Position numbers and translations under genes: made by a program. Positions 6,017 to 6,097 of a stretch of DNA of 6,097 bases are shown in pieces. The DNA comes from Deltaproteobacteria bacterium. GTDB lineage: Bacteria > Desulfobacterota > Binatia > UBA9968. The stretch spans positions 1 to 6,097 of the forward strand of contig JAHFAP010000199.1 of the NCBI GenBank assembly GCA_023250495.1, read 5' to 3'. The notes under the pieces were generated by a model. It was not told where the DNA came from. It did not search any database and saw nothing but the letters and a program-made list of their open reading frames with translations. How positions within the stretch are numbered: the first letter of the stretch is position 1; every line of letters begins with the position of its first letter.

Positions 6017-6037
6017 AAAAAAAGGTGAGCAACCTTT
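6017..6037 (-). terminator. Candidate attenuator terminator in the tonB leader
   Basis: On the minus strand AAAGGT (6037-6032) pairs with ACCTTT (6026-6021) around a 5-nt loop, and the U-run continues through 6017, giving seven consecutive U. It sits between the riboswitch and the tonB start, where a riboswitch-controlled terminator would be expected. The stem is short and A-U rich, so strength is doubtful. Its 5' arm overlaps the neighbouring hairpin at 6031-6061, so the two folds exclude each other. Confidence 0.4.
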
Positions 6038-6061
6038 CTCTCTCCTTCGGAGAGGCCGGTT
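6031..6061 (-). promoter_or_regulatory. Candidate antiterminator hairpin in the tonB leader
   Basis: On the minus strand AACC (6061-6058) pairs with GGTT (6034-6031), and CTCTCC pairs with GGAGAG inside it (6054-6049 with 6045-6040) around a GAA loop. Forming the outer stem consumes the GGT needed by the terminator-like hairpin at 6017-6037. The arrangement is typical of an expression platform, but how the aptamer selects between the folds cannot be seen because most of that aptamer is outside the window. Confidence 0.4.
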
Positions 6062-6072
6062 AAAGAGCTCTA

Positions 6073-6097
6073 GGCAGGTTTCCTGGCTTAGGCTTTA
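6073..6097 (-). promoter_or_regulatory. Cobalamin riboswitch upstream of tonB (3' end only, cut by right edge)
   Basis: The minus strand begins TAAAGCCTAAGCCAGG and continues AAACCTGCC, which is the conserved 3' end of the cobalamin aptamer (ATAAAGCC...GCCAGGA[G/A]ACC plus the closing-stem 3' strand). It parallels 4836-4870 closely: both read TAAAGCCT-N-AGCCAGGA-N-ACCT and both end in TGCC followed by TAGA. The 5' portion lies beyond the window. It would place tonB under the same cobalamin control as the receptor. Confidence 0.85.

Overview
The window is a corrinoid/cobalt uptake locus from a Gram-negative (diderm) bacterium. The diderm assignment rests on a TonB energy transducer, a TonB-dependent outer-membrane receptor and a second predicted outer-membrane barrel. 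Coding regions are moderately GC-rich, and the leaders carry palindromic dispersed repeats of a kind common in genomes of uncultured soil and groundwater bacteria. The sequence alone does not fix the phylum.

Layout. The left edge holds the last 41 codons of a plus-strand acyl-CoA dehydrogenase. Everything else reads on the minus strand, right to left: the 3' end of a cobalamin riboswitch cut by the right edge (6073-6097), a leader with attenuator-like hairpins, tonB (5991-5215), a second cobalamin riboswitch (5120-4836), a TonB-dependent receptor (4753-2735), a DUF6580-type membrane protein (2591-2070), a small outer-membrane barrel protein (2032-1199), cbtB (1101-901) and cbtA (844-122). The stop codons of cbtA and the acyl-CoA dehydrogenase overlap tail to tail in the palindrome TCATGA.

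Inferred joint role. The receptor would take a corrinoid (or a cobalt chelate) across the outer membrane using force delivered by the neighbouring TonB. DUF6580, with or without CbtAB, would handle the inner-membrane step, and CbtAB is a predicted cobalt transporter. Both transcription units are headed by cobalamin riboswitches, so the set should be expressed when the cell is short of cobalamin. No BtuCDF, no ExbB/ExbD and no corrinoid biosynthesis gene is present in the window.

The most unusual observation is in the receptor's riboswitch. Its 5' P1/P2 strand and GGGAA box lie about 120 nt further upstream than expected. Between the two halves of P3 sits a roughly 116-bp imperfect palindrome with heptanucleotide-repeat arms, flanked by a 6-bp direct repeat (CACCCC on the plus strand). 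Removing it with one repeat copy restores a near-consensus aptamer, so it looks like a MITE-like insertion into the P3 loop of a riboswitch. A second palindrome whose end matches the insert at 18 of 20 positions lies in the same leader, between aptamer and ribosome binding site, and a third repeat-like motif fills a peripheral aptamer loop.
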